From assembly GCF_036711975.1 (NCBI RefSeq), contig NC_091973.1, forward strand, positions 18,228,001 through 18,292,000: 64,000 nt of DNA. The letters are read 5' to 3'. The notes beneath the pieces are model-generated. The model was given only the letters and a program-made list of their open reading frames with translations, had not been told where the DNA came from and searched no databases. Positions 18,580 through 29,004 of this stretch are shown here, piece after piece (the first letter of the stretch is position 1; each line of letters opens with the position of its first letter). The DNA is from Onthophagus taurus (Eukaryota; Arthropoda; Insecta; Coleoptera; Scarabaeidae). The position numbers were made by a program, and so were the translations under genes.

Positions 18580-20275
18580 ACGACTAAACTGAATATCGGG
18601 AGAAACAACAAGAATTAATTAAGTCAAAACGGAAGAAGCAGTCGAATGATCATAAAGAGTGTTCGAAGAAACACCATAAATCAAGAGAGAAATGTATCGA
18701 TGATAAAATTAAAATTAACGATCAGAAAAAGATTGTTGATGACAAAATCGGTGATAGACCACCTCCCTCTATTTTTGATAAATTCGATCACCATGACGAA
18801 CAGCGAATAATAAACAATGATTTGATAGAACCACCGATGCTTTGTGCCATAATCGATGAAAAAAATTATGAGAATTTCCAAGATATTAATAGAAATAATA
18901 ATAAGCGTTGTTTTACCCCAGATTTAAATGATTCTAGTCCGGAAAACTTTTCGTCAAAAAAAAAAAGAAAAGGTGGGACGCCCAAAAATGCATTATTGTC
19001 ATGGAGTTTATCTACAACATAAACGTTGGTTTCTAATGAGGCTAAGAAAAGTTATGCGAGTGGATACCTTTTAGTGGCTAAACAAAGGTTACTTGAAAAC
19101 AGTACCTTTTCGGATACCCCGCTGAGATTAATCGAGGAATCCAATAAACACAAGAAGGAGAAGAATCAAAAAATAGTGGAGAAATGTAAAATAAGGTCGA
19201 AATTGAAAACTGAACTTATGATTAAGTGTTATCGGCAAGATGATGACGATGATGAAATTGAGGATAAGTTTAACGAAGATAAATTTAAGGAAAATAAACT
19301 TATTGAAAATAAATTTAATGAAAATAAACTTAATGAAAATAAGTTTAATGAAGATAAGGTTAAAGACAAACTGAAACAAGAAAAATTAAAATTGGGTCAA
19401 GATAAACTAAGTCAAGAAAATGTTGGTGCAAATCTTCAAAAAAATGTTAAAAATAAAACGAAAGAGATTGACTATCGTTGTCTATTAAAACCGGATGATT
19501 TGGATAAAAAGAGAATTTTAACAGCAATGGGAGGGTTATTTTACGCGGGAGAATTAAAAGCGATTGAACCGCCCGACGTTTACTCCATAACTTTGGACGG
19601 AGACTTTTTTTATTTTAGATTTTGGAAGTTTATCCAAGAAACGAAAAAGAATTAACGGTTGGAATAAGAGTAGCTGCTTATAGGAGTCAAAAATATCGTT
19701 GCCTTTATCCCGGAAGTGTGGCAGAACCCGATTCACCTATCTCAAAATTTCTTTCTGTCTATTTCGACGAGGGCGATAACGGAAAAATTCCATTGAAAGA
19801 CATCCGATTACTCCCTTCGGATTATCCCTTCATGAAATTTGACCCAAATTCTTTATCGAGCTTAAGCAAGAGTAAAAGAAGAACGTTAACAACAGAAGAT
19901 TCGAGCGGAAAAAATTCGACTCCACCAACACCGAATCAAAAATTCAGGATTATTATGAAATCCAGAAGAGTCACCAAACGGATTCCTCGACGTTTAATAA
20001 TATTAATAATGACAAGTATAAAAAGGAAATGAAAAACCAAGAGATTGAAAAGAAGAAGCAAAAACATCGGTTTACCGAGGAAAATTGATAAAAACGAGAA
20101 AAGCGATGAAAAAGATATTGAAATAGTCAAAATTAATATTGACCAATTCGATTTCGATTCGAAGAAATTGATTCGAAAGAAATTAATCAAGAAAAAGATA
20201 TTAATGTTGTAATTTATAATGAAAATGATTTTACGAGGTTGACGATCGTTGGGAATTGAAAGCGATTGAACCGCC
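18580..20275 (+). pseudogene. Tudor/His-Lys-rich pseudogene, winged eye/BAHCC1-like (copy 2)
   Basis: It reads from the charged start (CSKKHHKSREKC, HDEQRIINNDLIEPP) through DLNDSSPENFSSKKKRK, the family TAA at about 19020, SNEAKK, a K/N repeat block, [17 protein letters not shown], and [13 protein letters not shown] truncated-intron-like TTTTTTTATTTTAG follows. In the next frame come [20 protein letters not shown] and FDEGDNGKIPLKDIRLLP. In BAHCC1/TNRC18 relatives these are the tandem Tudor-like domains. The His/Lys-rich tail has a deletion at 20085 that removes the KHKKHKKH stretch. It has no BAH exons of its own: those next to it are on the other strand. The two Tudor frames cannot be joined without splicing or a frameshift. 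Confidence 0.75.
19263..19362 (+). repeat. 15-base minisatellite coding [10 protein letters not shown] units
   Basis: Six to seven units of 15 bases encode alternating ENKL/FNE and EDKFK. The block is present in every BAH/Tudor copy (about 1685-1785, 22285-22385, 53088-53185, 56225-56320). Confidence 0.8.
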
Positions 20276-20733
20276 CGACGTTTACTAACATTTTTGCATC
20301 GTAATCTTCACGAAAAGTCTTCTAAAATGACTCCAAACACGATGGGGTTATCTCAAAAATTCTTCATGTTACTAATTTTTTCTTTTGATCTTTGTTTTTC
20401 TAAGATAAATTAATCGTGTTTGCATTCATTTTAAAGGAGTTTTTAATGAAATTTTTTTTTAAATTGTAAAATTAAAGTTGACGTTTATAATCGGAACTTG
20501 AACTATTTCGTTTAATTTTAAAATAACTTTTTAATTACTTAATGGTATGAACTATTATACTTAATATATATGACATCCTCACAAAATTTGCATTAAAAGG
20601 AGTACAAATACGATATATTTAGTTTAAACAATAAAGTTTTGAGTAACTCCGGTTGTCAACGTCAAATTTTATTTTTCCATTTTTTTAATCCTCTTTAAAA
20701 ATACTGTTCTAATTGCAAAACGTCACATTTCCT
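20276..20733. other. Amplicon spacer
   Basis: The inverted version of 313-779 and 54746-55195. AT-rich, with no ORF. Confidence 0.55.
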
Positions 20734-20990
20734 TCAAATCGTTTGGACATTGTTCTCATGGGTGATTCGATTCAAATAATACACCCTAAAATGAATTTAA
20801 TTAAACTAATTACATTAAATAATTAAAATAAATTAATTCTTACGGGAATTTGGAACTTAATATCGTATTCGGTTGCTTCTTCTGGGTGATAATGCGATCG
20901 AACATGGCAATTCACATTGCCTAAAATCTCCCAAAGTTCTTCGATGATTCCAATACAGGCACGATCTGAACTTGCGGTCGAAAAGAAAAG
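20734..20990 (-). pseudogene. BAH-domain exon pair (copy 3)
   Basis: Exon a 20844-20990 (147 bases, same length as copy 1), an intron with GT..AG ends, exon b 20734-20785. Exon b is two bases shorter than in the other copies (a change in the ESNHQDEN part), which is a frameshift. The terminal VQTI-stop is the same. It belongs with the reversed pseudogene at 21330-23060, so copy 3 is the fullest unit in this block: Tudor part, His/Lys tail, foldback element, BAH. Confidence 0.75.
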
Positions 20991-21026
20991 CTGAAATCGA
21001 CGAAAAAATAGTTAATTAATTAATTT

Positions 21027-21254
21027 AAACTAAAACTAGAACTAACACTAGACCTAGAACTAGAAACTTTCGGGTTAAGTCGTGCGTTTTTCGAAAAAAT
21101 GTTTTCAGAAAACAAATTCGAAGTGACACTTCGAACTTGTTTCTGAAGAAGGTTGCAACATGGCATCCAAAACGACAAACATTTTTTCAAAAAAAGGAAG
21201 GCTTAACACGAAAGTTTCTAGTTCTAGGTCTAGTGTTAGTTCTAGTTTTAGTTT
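21027..21254. mobile_element. Small foldback element with TCTAGT-rich TIRs
   Basis: About 228 bases. TIRs of roughly 50 bases run from AAACTAAAACTAGAACTAAC to GAAACTTTCGGGTTAA. A second inner inverted repeat is TTCGAAGTGACACTTCGAA. It includes the CTGAAGAAGGTTGC motif. It matches 54236-54450. Confidence 0.7.
21143..21173 (+). ncRNA. Hammerhead-like motif inside foldback element
   Basis: CTGAAGA, A, GGTTGC / GCATCC stem with one U-U mismatch, then AAAAC. Degenerate in the GAAAC part. Confidence 0.3.
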
Positions 21255-21329
21255 AATTAACACCCGCCGTGAAAGCCTTCGTACTTATAATTAATTAATT
21301 TATTTTTATTTTTAATTGTTTAAGCTAGT

Positions 21330-23060
21330 CTATTTCGAAATACCTGCTGCTTTCATCCAAAGTATCCTCGATATACTCCATTGTAATTTCATCTTCGGGA
21401 TTTGCAACCACATCATCTTCTAATTCTACATTAAAATCATTTTCATCATTAATATCATTTTCTTCATTAATTTCTTTCGAATCAATTTTTTCGAATCGAA
21501 ATCGATTTCTTCATTAGTAATTTTGAGTACTTCAATATTTTTTTCATCGCTTTTCTCGTCTTTATGAAGATGTTTCTTGTGCTTCCTATTTTTCTGTTGA
21601 CAATTTTCCTCGGTACACCGATGTTTTCGCTCCTTAACTAACTCCTAAACGTCGAGGAATCCGTTTGGTGACTCTCCTGGATTTCGAAATGATCCTGAAT
21701 TTTTGCTTCGGTGTTGGTGGAGTCGAATTCTTTCCGCTCGAATCTTCCGTTGTTAACGTTCTTCTTTTACGCTTGCTTAAGCTCGATGAAGAATTTGGGT
21801 CATATTCCATGAAGGGATAATCCGAAGGGAGTAATCGGATGTTTTTCAATGGAATTTTTCCGTTATCGCCGTCGTCGAAATAGACAGAAAGAAATTTTGA
21901 GATAGATGAATCGGGTTCTGCCACACTTCCGGGATAAAGGCAACGATATTCTTGACTCCTATAAGCAGCTACTCTTGTTCCGACTGTTAATTCTTTTTCG
22001 TTTCTTGGATAAACTTCCAAAATCTAAAATAAAAAAAGTTCCCGTCCAAAGTTATGAAGTAAACGTCGGGCGGTTCAACCGCTTTTAATTCTCCCGCGTA
22101 AAATAACCCTCCCATTGCTGTTAAAACTCTCTTTTTATCCAAATTATCCGGTTTTAATAGACAACGATAGTCAATCTCTTTCATTTCATTTTTAACATTT
22201 TTTTGAAGATTTGCACCAACATTTTCTTGACTTAGTTTATCTTGACCCAATTTTAATTTTTCTTGTTTCAGTTTGTCTTTAACCTTATCTTCATTAAACT
22301 TATTTTCATTAAGTTTATTTTCATTAAATTTATTTTCAATAGGTTTATTTTCCTTAAATTTATCTTCCTTAAACTTATCCTCAATTTCATCATCATCATC
22401 ATCTTGCCGATAACACTTAATCATAGGTTCAGTTTTCAATTTCGACCTTATTTTACATGTTTCCACTATTTTTTGATTCTTCTCCTTCTTGTGTTCATTG
22501 GATTTTTCGATTAATCTCAGCGGGGTATCCGAAAACGTACTGTTTTCAAGTAACCTTTGTTTAGCCACTAAAAGGAATCCACTCGCATAACCCTTTTTAG
22601 CCTCATTAGAAACCAACGTTTATGTTGTAGATAAACTCCATGATAGTAATGAATTTTTGGGCGTCCCACCTTTTCTTTTTTTTTTTTGACGAAAAGTTTT
22701 CCGGACTAGAATCATTTAAATCTGGGGTAAAACAACGCTTATTATTATTATTAATATCTTGGAAATTCTCATAATTTTTTTCATCGGTTATGGCACAAAG
22801 CATCGGTGGTTCTAATAAATCATTGTTTATTATTCGCTATTCGTCATGGTGATAGAATTTATCTAACATAAGGGGAGGTGGGCATAATCTATCACCGATT
22901 TTGTCATCAACAATTTTTTTCTGATCGTTAATTTTAATTTTATCATCGATACATTCCTCCCTTGACTTATGGTGTTTCTTCGAACACTCTTTATGGTCAT
23001 TCCATTGCTTCTTCCATTTTAACTTAACTAATTCTTGTTGTTTCTCCCGATATTCAGTTT
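21330..23060 (-). pseudogene. Tudor/His-Lys-rich pseudogene, winged eye/BAHCC1-like (copy 3)
   Basis: Minus strand. N-terminal charged part (22803-22606, CFTPDLNDSSPENFSS), shared TAA at about 22617, then the 209-residue frame 22616-21987 (SNEAKKGYASGFLL.., K/N repeats, [19 protein letters not shown]). In the next frame comes 22020-21634 ([38 protein letters not shown]). It then breaks at 21640, where about 90 bases of the tail are missing. A last open part (21480-21330) encodes an acidic stretch ending ESSRYFEID. It forms an inverted pair with copy 2. Confidence 0.75.
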
Positions 23061-23481
23061 AGTCGTGTTTTAGTTGTGAATAGTTTCTTGTAGTTATGTC
23101 TGTTATTGTATTCTTATTGTCTTCTTAAGTGTTTATTAGCTTTTATATCCTTAAGTAAGTTTCAATAGTACATAAATTTAGAAAATCCTGAATATATTTA
23201 CAGATAATGTGTGATTTTTTAAGCAGCATGCTGAGAATATGTGCTTATTTTGAGTATAAGAACAGTTTAATAAATACCTCCAATCCTCGCATATTTGAAT
23301 TTCCTGTCCAAAATCCGGAGAGACAGGAGAAGTGCAAGCTGTATATATTGACGGATAATCTAGATGTAGCTACATTCTTCGTACAATTCTAAAGGGACCA
23401 TTTTGATATTATAATTTTGTGCCATACTTCATATGTCTACACGAGGTACTCAAAGTTGATACAAAAGTCCATAAAAAATAA

Positions 23482-23592
23482 TTAATTTTCAATATAGGTT
23501 GGTAGAAATGGCTGCAGTGTAGTATAAAAAGAATTTTTAAAACTAGTTTCTTCATTGACGTCATCTTCTTTAGCTTCATAATCGAAGTCATC
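23482..23592 (-). CDS. Acidic terminal exon, copy 2
   Basis: Minus strand, 37 codons after TTTCTTTGTACAG, starting DDFDYEAKEDDVNEETSFKN and ending TLQPFLPTYIEN then TAA. Substitutions D to Y at two places, frame kept. Upstream LTR sequence is cut short at about 23640, where gypsy gag follows. Confidence 0.5.
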   Translation of the reverse strand, partial: DDFDYEAKEDDVNEETSFKNSFYTTLQPFLPTYIEN

Positions 23593-23644
23593 CTGTACAA
23601 AGAAATATTATTGCTTACTTGTTATACACACCATTAATACAATA

Positions 23645-24019
23645 TAATAAAGTTATGGCGTTTTAATTAAGGCACTACAAAGTCATTTGGCACCGTTATT
23701 ACTGCAAGATTCAAATTCTAACGCTAAACAAGAATCTGACGAGTCCCTGCAAAGTTTTATTGTCCGTCTAAACAAAATGTCTGAAAGGTGCAATTTTAAA
23801 GTTTATTTCAACGAAGCACTACGTGATCGATTTATTTGTGGATTGAATGACGAGAAGATTCAGGCTGATCTGTTGACTGCAAGCGGTACACTAACGTTTG
23901 ATGAAGCTTGTAACCGTACTAATGCTGTATCAAAAATTCAAACCAAATTTAAAAATACCACAAGAAGTAAATCAATGGGTCAATGGTCTTTCACTAAATC
24001 AATAACCCTTGTTGGGTAG
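23645..24019 (+). pseudogene. Ty3/gypsy gag fragment
   Basis: One open stretch of about 110 residues starting in HLAPLLLQ.., with QESDESLQSFIVRLNKMSER, CNFKVYFNEALRDRFICGL and FDEACNRTNAV. This is the retrotransposon gag (capsid) signature of insect gypsy elements, in which a SLxxFVxRL..L...C.F......LRDRFVCGL line is typical. N-terminal part and zinc knuckle are missing; the frame stops soon after an imperfect Lys/Ser stretch. The inverted partner at 51060-51590 has more of the N-terminus but more frame breaks. Confidence 0.8.
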
Positions 24020-24195
24020 AAATAGATTGAATATTATAATTCCTAATTGAAAAAACACTTTTTTACATCATTTCAAGTTTTCAGTTGTCTAAAAAATTTT
24101 GTTTACTATTGTTCTCAAATTCTATGGTGAATTTTATATTTTTGTGTAGTAAAGTATTGGTGTAAGAATGAAAATCTTAAATTAAATTCAAACCG

Positions 24196-24845
24196 TTGTC
24201 ATTCCAAACTACTAATATGTCATCGACATATCTGCGCCATAAAATAATGTTATTATTAACGGTGTTACTAAAGAGAGACCGCTCAATGGAGATCCCATGG
24301 GAAGACCTTCGTTAAACTGGCAAAAGTTTTGTTCAGTGCAAATCTTTAATAGTTTATAAACATGTTCGATCTCGCTTGAATTAATTTTGTTTGTAAGTAT
24401 AGTTTTAGCCATCTGTAAAGTTTCTTTAATGGGGCTGGTGGAAAGATTAAATTATTGCTAGTGTAATCTGCTTTAAAATTAATTACTTGTTTAAAAAATT
24501 GAATTACAAATTTTGATAAGTTATTTTTTTAGTATAGTTACTTTTGTGCAGCTTCAATAAAGAATAAACTAGAGGAATTTTTGGAATCATTGGTAGGAAA
24601 TTGAAAATTTTGACATTATTTTGTTTAAGAAAATCTTGTCTTTTTGAAAATCTTTTTTTGTTATTTTTTTAACTTTAGTATTAAAAGTTGAATTAGGATT
24701 CCCTTTGATTTCTATAAACTTGTTTTCGTTAAAAAATCTTAAAGTTTTCTCAATATACAGAGGTTATTGGTAACAATGAGTGAATTAGTTTTAATTTTTT
24801 GCTTAATCTTACGTAAAATCTTGTTTTCATCTAGGCTGAGGTGTT
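24196..24845 (-). pseudogene. Penelope-like RT fragment
   Basis: Minus strand, several frames. Upstream is a NENKFIEIKGNPNSTFNTKV line, typical of the region before the PLE RT. Then the RT: LLKICTEQNFCQFNEGLPMG with GSPLSG, and in a shifted frame WRRYVDDILVVWND with the YVDD catalytic pair. The segment between (about 30 residues) is deleted. No GIY-YIG part is attached. It sits between a gypsy gag (24196) and a non-LTR ORF2 (24850). RT activity is ruled out by the breaks. Confidence 0.8.
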
Positions 24846-24849
24846 AAAT

Positions 24850-25992
24850 CATGAAATACTTTGCCTACAAATTCCGGAGGTGGAGCATTTCGTCCCACAA
24901 ACGTCCTCTCTAAAGTTTTTATGGACTTCCAGATTTCTGCTGAAAGAGTATTCTGATTGAGATTTTCACAGTATCGTCGCCAACCAAGAACAAGAGTTTT
25001 TTAGACTACGCCATGCTTTCTTTATACTTCAAATAACCCTCCAACGTTCGGTTTGCCTTGTATTCATTTAGAAGAACTCTTCTCTGATCAACTACTCTTT
25101 GGCAGTCTTTATCCCACCAAGGAGGAGGAAGCCTACAATTTTTGATTTTGAATCGCTTTCTCTTCGAAAACACTTTGTCCGAGGCAGAATGTATACATTC
25201 AATGACAAAATCAATTTTTTGTTCCACATCATTCGGACAAGAGGAGTCTCTTAGCGTTTGCTTAATATGTTTTGAGTAATCCGGAAATTTATTTGTGTCA
25301 ATTTTCCATTTTCTTGATGGCTGTATAACTGAATTCCTATCGTAGTTGAGTAAAAGCGTCATCATTATAGGAAAATGGTCCGATGTATAGAAGTCGTTTA
25401 AGATTTCCCATGTGATTCTAGGAGCGATCGGGGATGATACCAAAGTTAAATCGACTGCAGATAGTCCTAGCCCAGGATGGGTTAAATGTGTTGGTGATCC
25501 ATCATTCAAGTAAACAAGGCCCACCTCATCGATAGCTTTTACCAAAACATTGCCCGCGTTATCATTTTTGTGTGAACCAAAGCATTGTTGATGAGCATTG
25601 AAATCCCCACCAACAATGCAAGGAAACGGCACCTTCTAAGGATATCCGGCAGTCACTAGTTCGATAAATTGACACAACTGATATATTTGACTGCATCAAT
25701 GTAATTCCGCAAACGTCTAGTTGTTTTATTTGCGTACTAAATGATAATATTTTATATTGTAGACCTTTTTTAACAAAGATTGCAACCGCGCCGTAACCAT
25801 CGTTTCTGTCTTTCCGTATGATGTCAAAATGTCTATTCGTAACACTACTGCCATCTCTATACCAAGTTTCTGAAAACATTGCAATGTCATAGAACATTCC
25901 GATAATAAGAAGTCGATATTTTCTCTTTTTGCAACAGCAGATTGACAATTCCATCGTAGAATCTTGAGTTTTGAATTCTTACCACCGATCAT
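24850..25992 (-). pseudogene. Non-LTR retrotransposon ORF2, AP-endonuclease domain
   Basis: Three frames cover one domain in order: LRWNCQSAVAKRENIDFLLS (Asn of the active site), FSETWYRDGSS (Glu), GYGAVAIFVKKGL, VVSIYRTS, VGGDFNAHQQCFGSH (Asp and Asn), LSAVDLTLVSS (Asp) and YTSDHFPIMM (catalytic His). After it comes NCRLPPPWWDKDCQ and a WRRYCENL line up to 24865. Such endonucleases nick genomic DNA for target-primed reverse transcription. All active-site residues seem present, but two frameshifts and the loss of RT make it inactive. It is followed upstream by ORF1 (26320-26912) of the same element. Confidence 0.85.
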
Positions 25993-26319
25993 TCCTTTAT
26001 GTTTGTTTTGTTTTTAATTAAATAAAGTAAGTAAAAGTTTTTATAAAAGAATCCAAGCAAACACTTACAATTCAGATGTGTCTGTTGAATATTCTTCCTG
26101 GGAAGTGCTAAGATACACATCACCTTGTGAAAAGGCTTTATTTTTTTTGCCAACCGTTTCATTCTTCCCTTTATGCATTGCTTTTAACTATTCTAATAGC
26201 AGAGAGAAATAAATCTTTATTACAGCTATCGACCTAATGGTCTTTCCGCTGACCTCCAAAAAGGAGTCCAAATCGTTGGTGTATGATAAGACAACCAGAT
26301 GTGCTTCCTGTTTGCCTTT
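25993..26319 (-). other. ORF1-ORF2 junction of the non-LTR element
   Basis: The minus strand has a partly open stretch (ILMEVKGKQEAHLVVLSYTN) that could be more ORF1, with stops afterwards. It does not match the C-terminal half of the ORF1 at 46498-47004, so an internal replacement or a second element is likely. Confidence 0.35.
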
Positions 26320-26912
26320 GACCTCCATTAGAATCTTACAAAACGTTTCGTAATTAATAACTTGAATATCATCATTTGAATTTTGACGACTTTTAATCCC
26401 ATTTGTTTTAATTCACGATCTATCACCCCGTGAGGTGTGCAGGGGGATACGTTTGAGATAATTATTCGTTTGGCAGGAGATACCAAACGTCTAGCCTTTA
26501 TAAACTGCTTATTTAACATAATTCACTGGTGTTCTTTTACGAAGGTTTCCACCAGCTGAGCTGATGAAAGATATATGCATATTATATTGTTTGATACTCG
26601 CGATGCAAACAAAACATTACGCGGACCGATTAACTGACCCTCAATTGCATCAAAAATTATTGCTTGTTCTCTATCAGGGAAATTGTTTTTTACGCCTTTT
26701 GTTAGTAGTGAAGCAAATGACGAATTACTTTCGGTATTTGTGTTTAACGATTTGACAACAGTAGAATAATTCGTGCGATTACCTCCGTCCACGGAAATAA
26801 TCGTCGCGACATCAACATCCTTCTCTGCTGTGAGATCAAAAAACTGGCCCAACTCTGTAGTAGACCCGGGCGGGCCGGCCTCTTCGGCCATCACCGCTGC
26901 GCCGACTAGCAC
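26320..26912 (-). pseudogene. Non-LTR ORF1, copy 1 (N-terminal part)
   Basis: Two frames: 26912-26523 (MLVGAAVMAEEAGPPGSTTE, AIIFDAIEG, QLIGPRNVLFASRVSNNIIC) and 26519-26328 (LNKQFIKARRLVSPAKRIII). Compared with 46094-46500 a short segment is missing near GQL (the NQKNDFIIGV part), while an IYLSSAQLVETFV stretch is kept here. The zinc knuckle found in the other copy is missing because the sequence departs after GLKVV. A role in RNA binding is inferred from the other copy. Confidence 0.6.
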
Positions 26913-27124
26913 TCTAGGTCAACCAGCATAAACCAGGAGAATTAATGTAACCAACCAATTCGTAACCAAAATTCAATTAGTAGAGAAACCAAAACTGAAA
27001 CCTTTGAAAAAATTAGACCGAAAGAATCGGTACTAACCTTTATGCCAATAAGCGAAAAATGATAATTCTCAACCAAAGATAAACCACCTAAATCACTCGA
27101 TAAAGCTGGGACACAACACCACGT

Positions 27125-27597
27125 GTGCGTTCTACTCGCTGTTTTGAACCGGACTCCACAAGGATGTTTGTGACTGACTTCATGGGCAATTTGAATGTTG
27201 TAGAACAGAATCAAACCCAAGTTGACAAACCAGAGGAAGATATTGTGGCCAGTATTACTTCCTTCGTTACAGAATTACAGAATCAAGAGGATTACCTTCA
27301 ACTGTTAGAGAATTTTGACGAATTTTAGGTAGAAAATGAAGATTTTGAGGTAGAAGACGAGTTATAGCCTTCAAATACGAAAGCAAATATCAATTGTACC
27401 TAGAGCAGGAAATGAATATTAACAAGAAGGAATTTTCATGGACACATACATTATCAAAAGGACACTTGTTATACCCAAAAGAAGAATTGTACATATTGGT
27501 AAAAGAGATCTGGCATGCATTTAATAAATATCATAAAAAATCGTTGTCAACGGAACCATTTATAAGAATCATGTCCTATATGTATAAGACTTCATGA
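27125..27597 (+). CDS. Unrecognised two-part coding fragment in Repeat A, copy 2
   Basis: 27125-27328 reads FMGNLNVVEQNQTQVDKPEE, ITSFVTELQNQEDYL, and ends in NFDEF then TAG. A GTAGAAAATG follows that could be a donor-like stretch. 27394-27597 is the 67-residue version of the MYLEQEMNINKKEF protein; a deletion removes the FKRVADM..LPEEVI part present in the other two copies. Acidic first half, basic helical second half. No family recognised. It could be one gene with a short intron or frameshift between the two frames. Confidence 0.3.
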
Positions 27598-28234
27598 TTT
27601 AAAGCAAAAAATTTAGTATTAATCACGTACAAAGAAAAAATAAAATTAAGAAATTTTGGAATAATTAAAGAATAGCTGTCCCTCTTAAAAATCGATGATT
27701 TTTTTTTAATTGGTAGGAAATAACTCAAAAGATGTATTAATGATAAAATAAAAGTGCGCAAAAGTGCAGTACTTACCGAAAAATCACTTTAAAATTGCGA
27801 TTTGACGTTTCTTTTTGGAAGTTAAAAGCAATGTTAAATATGCATTTTAATATTAAATCCTAACCTGAAATTGTTTAATTTATATCCACGCACAAAATAA
27901 AAAGTTATTTTCACTAAACTTATTGAGATTACAACATATTTTCTGATGAAAACTTTATTTCTTAAGCTATCAATGCATAACGACAATTACCTGTCGTTAG
28001 ATAGAATTGTTTCTACCAAATGTGTGTTAATAGACTTTGTGTTAATAGATTGTGTATCAATTGATCTGTCAAACGACTGGAATATCTTTATGTTGTAAAT
28101 ATAAATGATAAATAAGTATAGTAGCTTATTTAATAGTAGTTTACTTAAATTAAAATAGTTATTAAAAAAGACATGTGTATACATGGTTACAAAATAAAAA
28201 TAAATAAATAACCCGTGTGACGATAGCAACAAAC

Positions 28235-28239
28235 CTTCC
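28235..28239. repeat. Target-site duplication of Pao, left
   Basis: CTTCC, repeated at 32762-32766; present once in the empty homologous site (16849-16853, minus strand). Confidence 0.9.
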
Positions 28240-28698
28240 TGTTAGATTTTATATTATATTGGTTAATTTATATTAGAGTTGATAGGTTTATATTATGTTA
28301 GTTCATTTATATTGTATTTATTTGTATCGCCTCATTTGTTTAGTCTAGATTTGAAGTGTCTCGAGTCGCAATATTAGGGTCTTTTATCGCATTATTTATT
28401 GGGTGGAGTTAAGTGTGGGAATGCGTTGGGGTGTATATTTCGGTGTTTAGGTAAGGGTTTTTAGTTATGACCTAAAATAAAGAAGGAGCCTGCGAGCTCA
28501 ACTCGTATCAGTTATTCAGTCTTCGATTTAACACCCACCGAAACAGTACCCCTTCAATACACGCGGAGCAAGGCTCCCTATATAACTAATCGCAATTTAT
28601 ATGTATAGTTTAAGTGTAATTAATAATAAAGTTTATGGAAACGTAAAACCAAGATTTTGTTGTTAACCAGCGCCCACCAGATAAAAAATAAATAACCA
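28240..28698 (+). repeat. 5' LTR of Pao
   Basis: TGTTAGATTTTATATTATAT at the start, CCA at the end. It contains GGTCTTTTATCGC and, near 28480-28500, AATAAAG; a TATATAAC lies at about 28578. Confidence 0.95.
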
Positions 28699-28702
28699 TA
28701 AA

Positions 28703-28720
28703 TGGTCCTTCGAGCCGGAT
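28703..28720 (+). promoter_or_regulatory. Primer-binding site, tRNA-Tyr
   Basis: TGGTCCTTCGAGCCGGAT is complementary to the 3' end (CCA included) of animal tRNA-Tyr. It lies four bases after the LTR. Confidence 0.85.
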
Positions 28721-29004
28721 AGGGAAAATATAAGAAGATTTAAGTGTCTTCGGTTCCTTGATGCGGCGTGTAAAATTAAATTAAATTCGCCAACGTTGGC
28801 CCGCCAGTTACGCAGCTTTTTGGAGAACATTCGCCAGGAGTGTTTGAAAACCGAATTTCTACTTCATGCAACTCCCAACAAATTCGAGATAGAAGAAATT
28901 CGTTCATCACGTACTGGAAGCGACCAACGCCATTGAAACAAGTACCGTAAGTCCCTTTGCTTTCTCCTTTATCGTTCTCAATCTGAAACTTGTCAATCGC
29001 GATC

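Larger units (their letters stand above)
17843..24196 (-). repeat. Inverted segmental duplication, partner of 50866-57412
   Basis: Landmarks appear in reverse order and strand: LTR, acidic exon, forward pseudogene, BAH exons, reversed pseudogene, acidic exon, gypsy gag. The match runs at least from 18200 to 24196. Beyond 24196 the sequence becomes PLE; beyond 50866 it becomes an envelope-bearing LTR element. Confidence 0.85.
26940..28239 (+). repeat. Repeat A, copy 2 (left part; right part begins at 32767)
   Basis: The inverted counterpart of 45085-46080 and 16655-17715. Interrupted by the Pao element inserted at CTTCC (28235-28239). It holds the short ORFs 27125-27328 and 27394-27597. Confidence 0.8.

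Noticed and set aside
19263..19362. Regular short repeats resembling a CRISPR array
   Set aside because: Units are contiguous, coding, without spacers, in an animal genome.
28990..29004. Earlier start of the Pao ORF
   Set aside because: The codon is TTG; the first in-frame ATG is at 29005.
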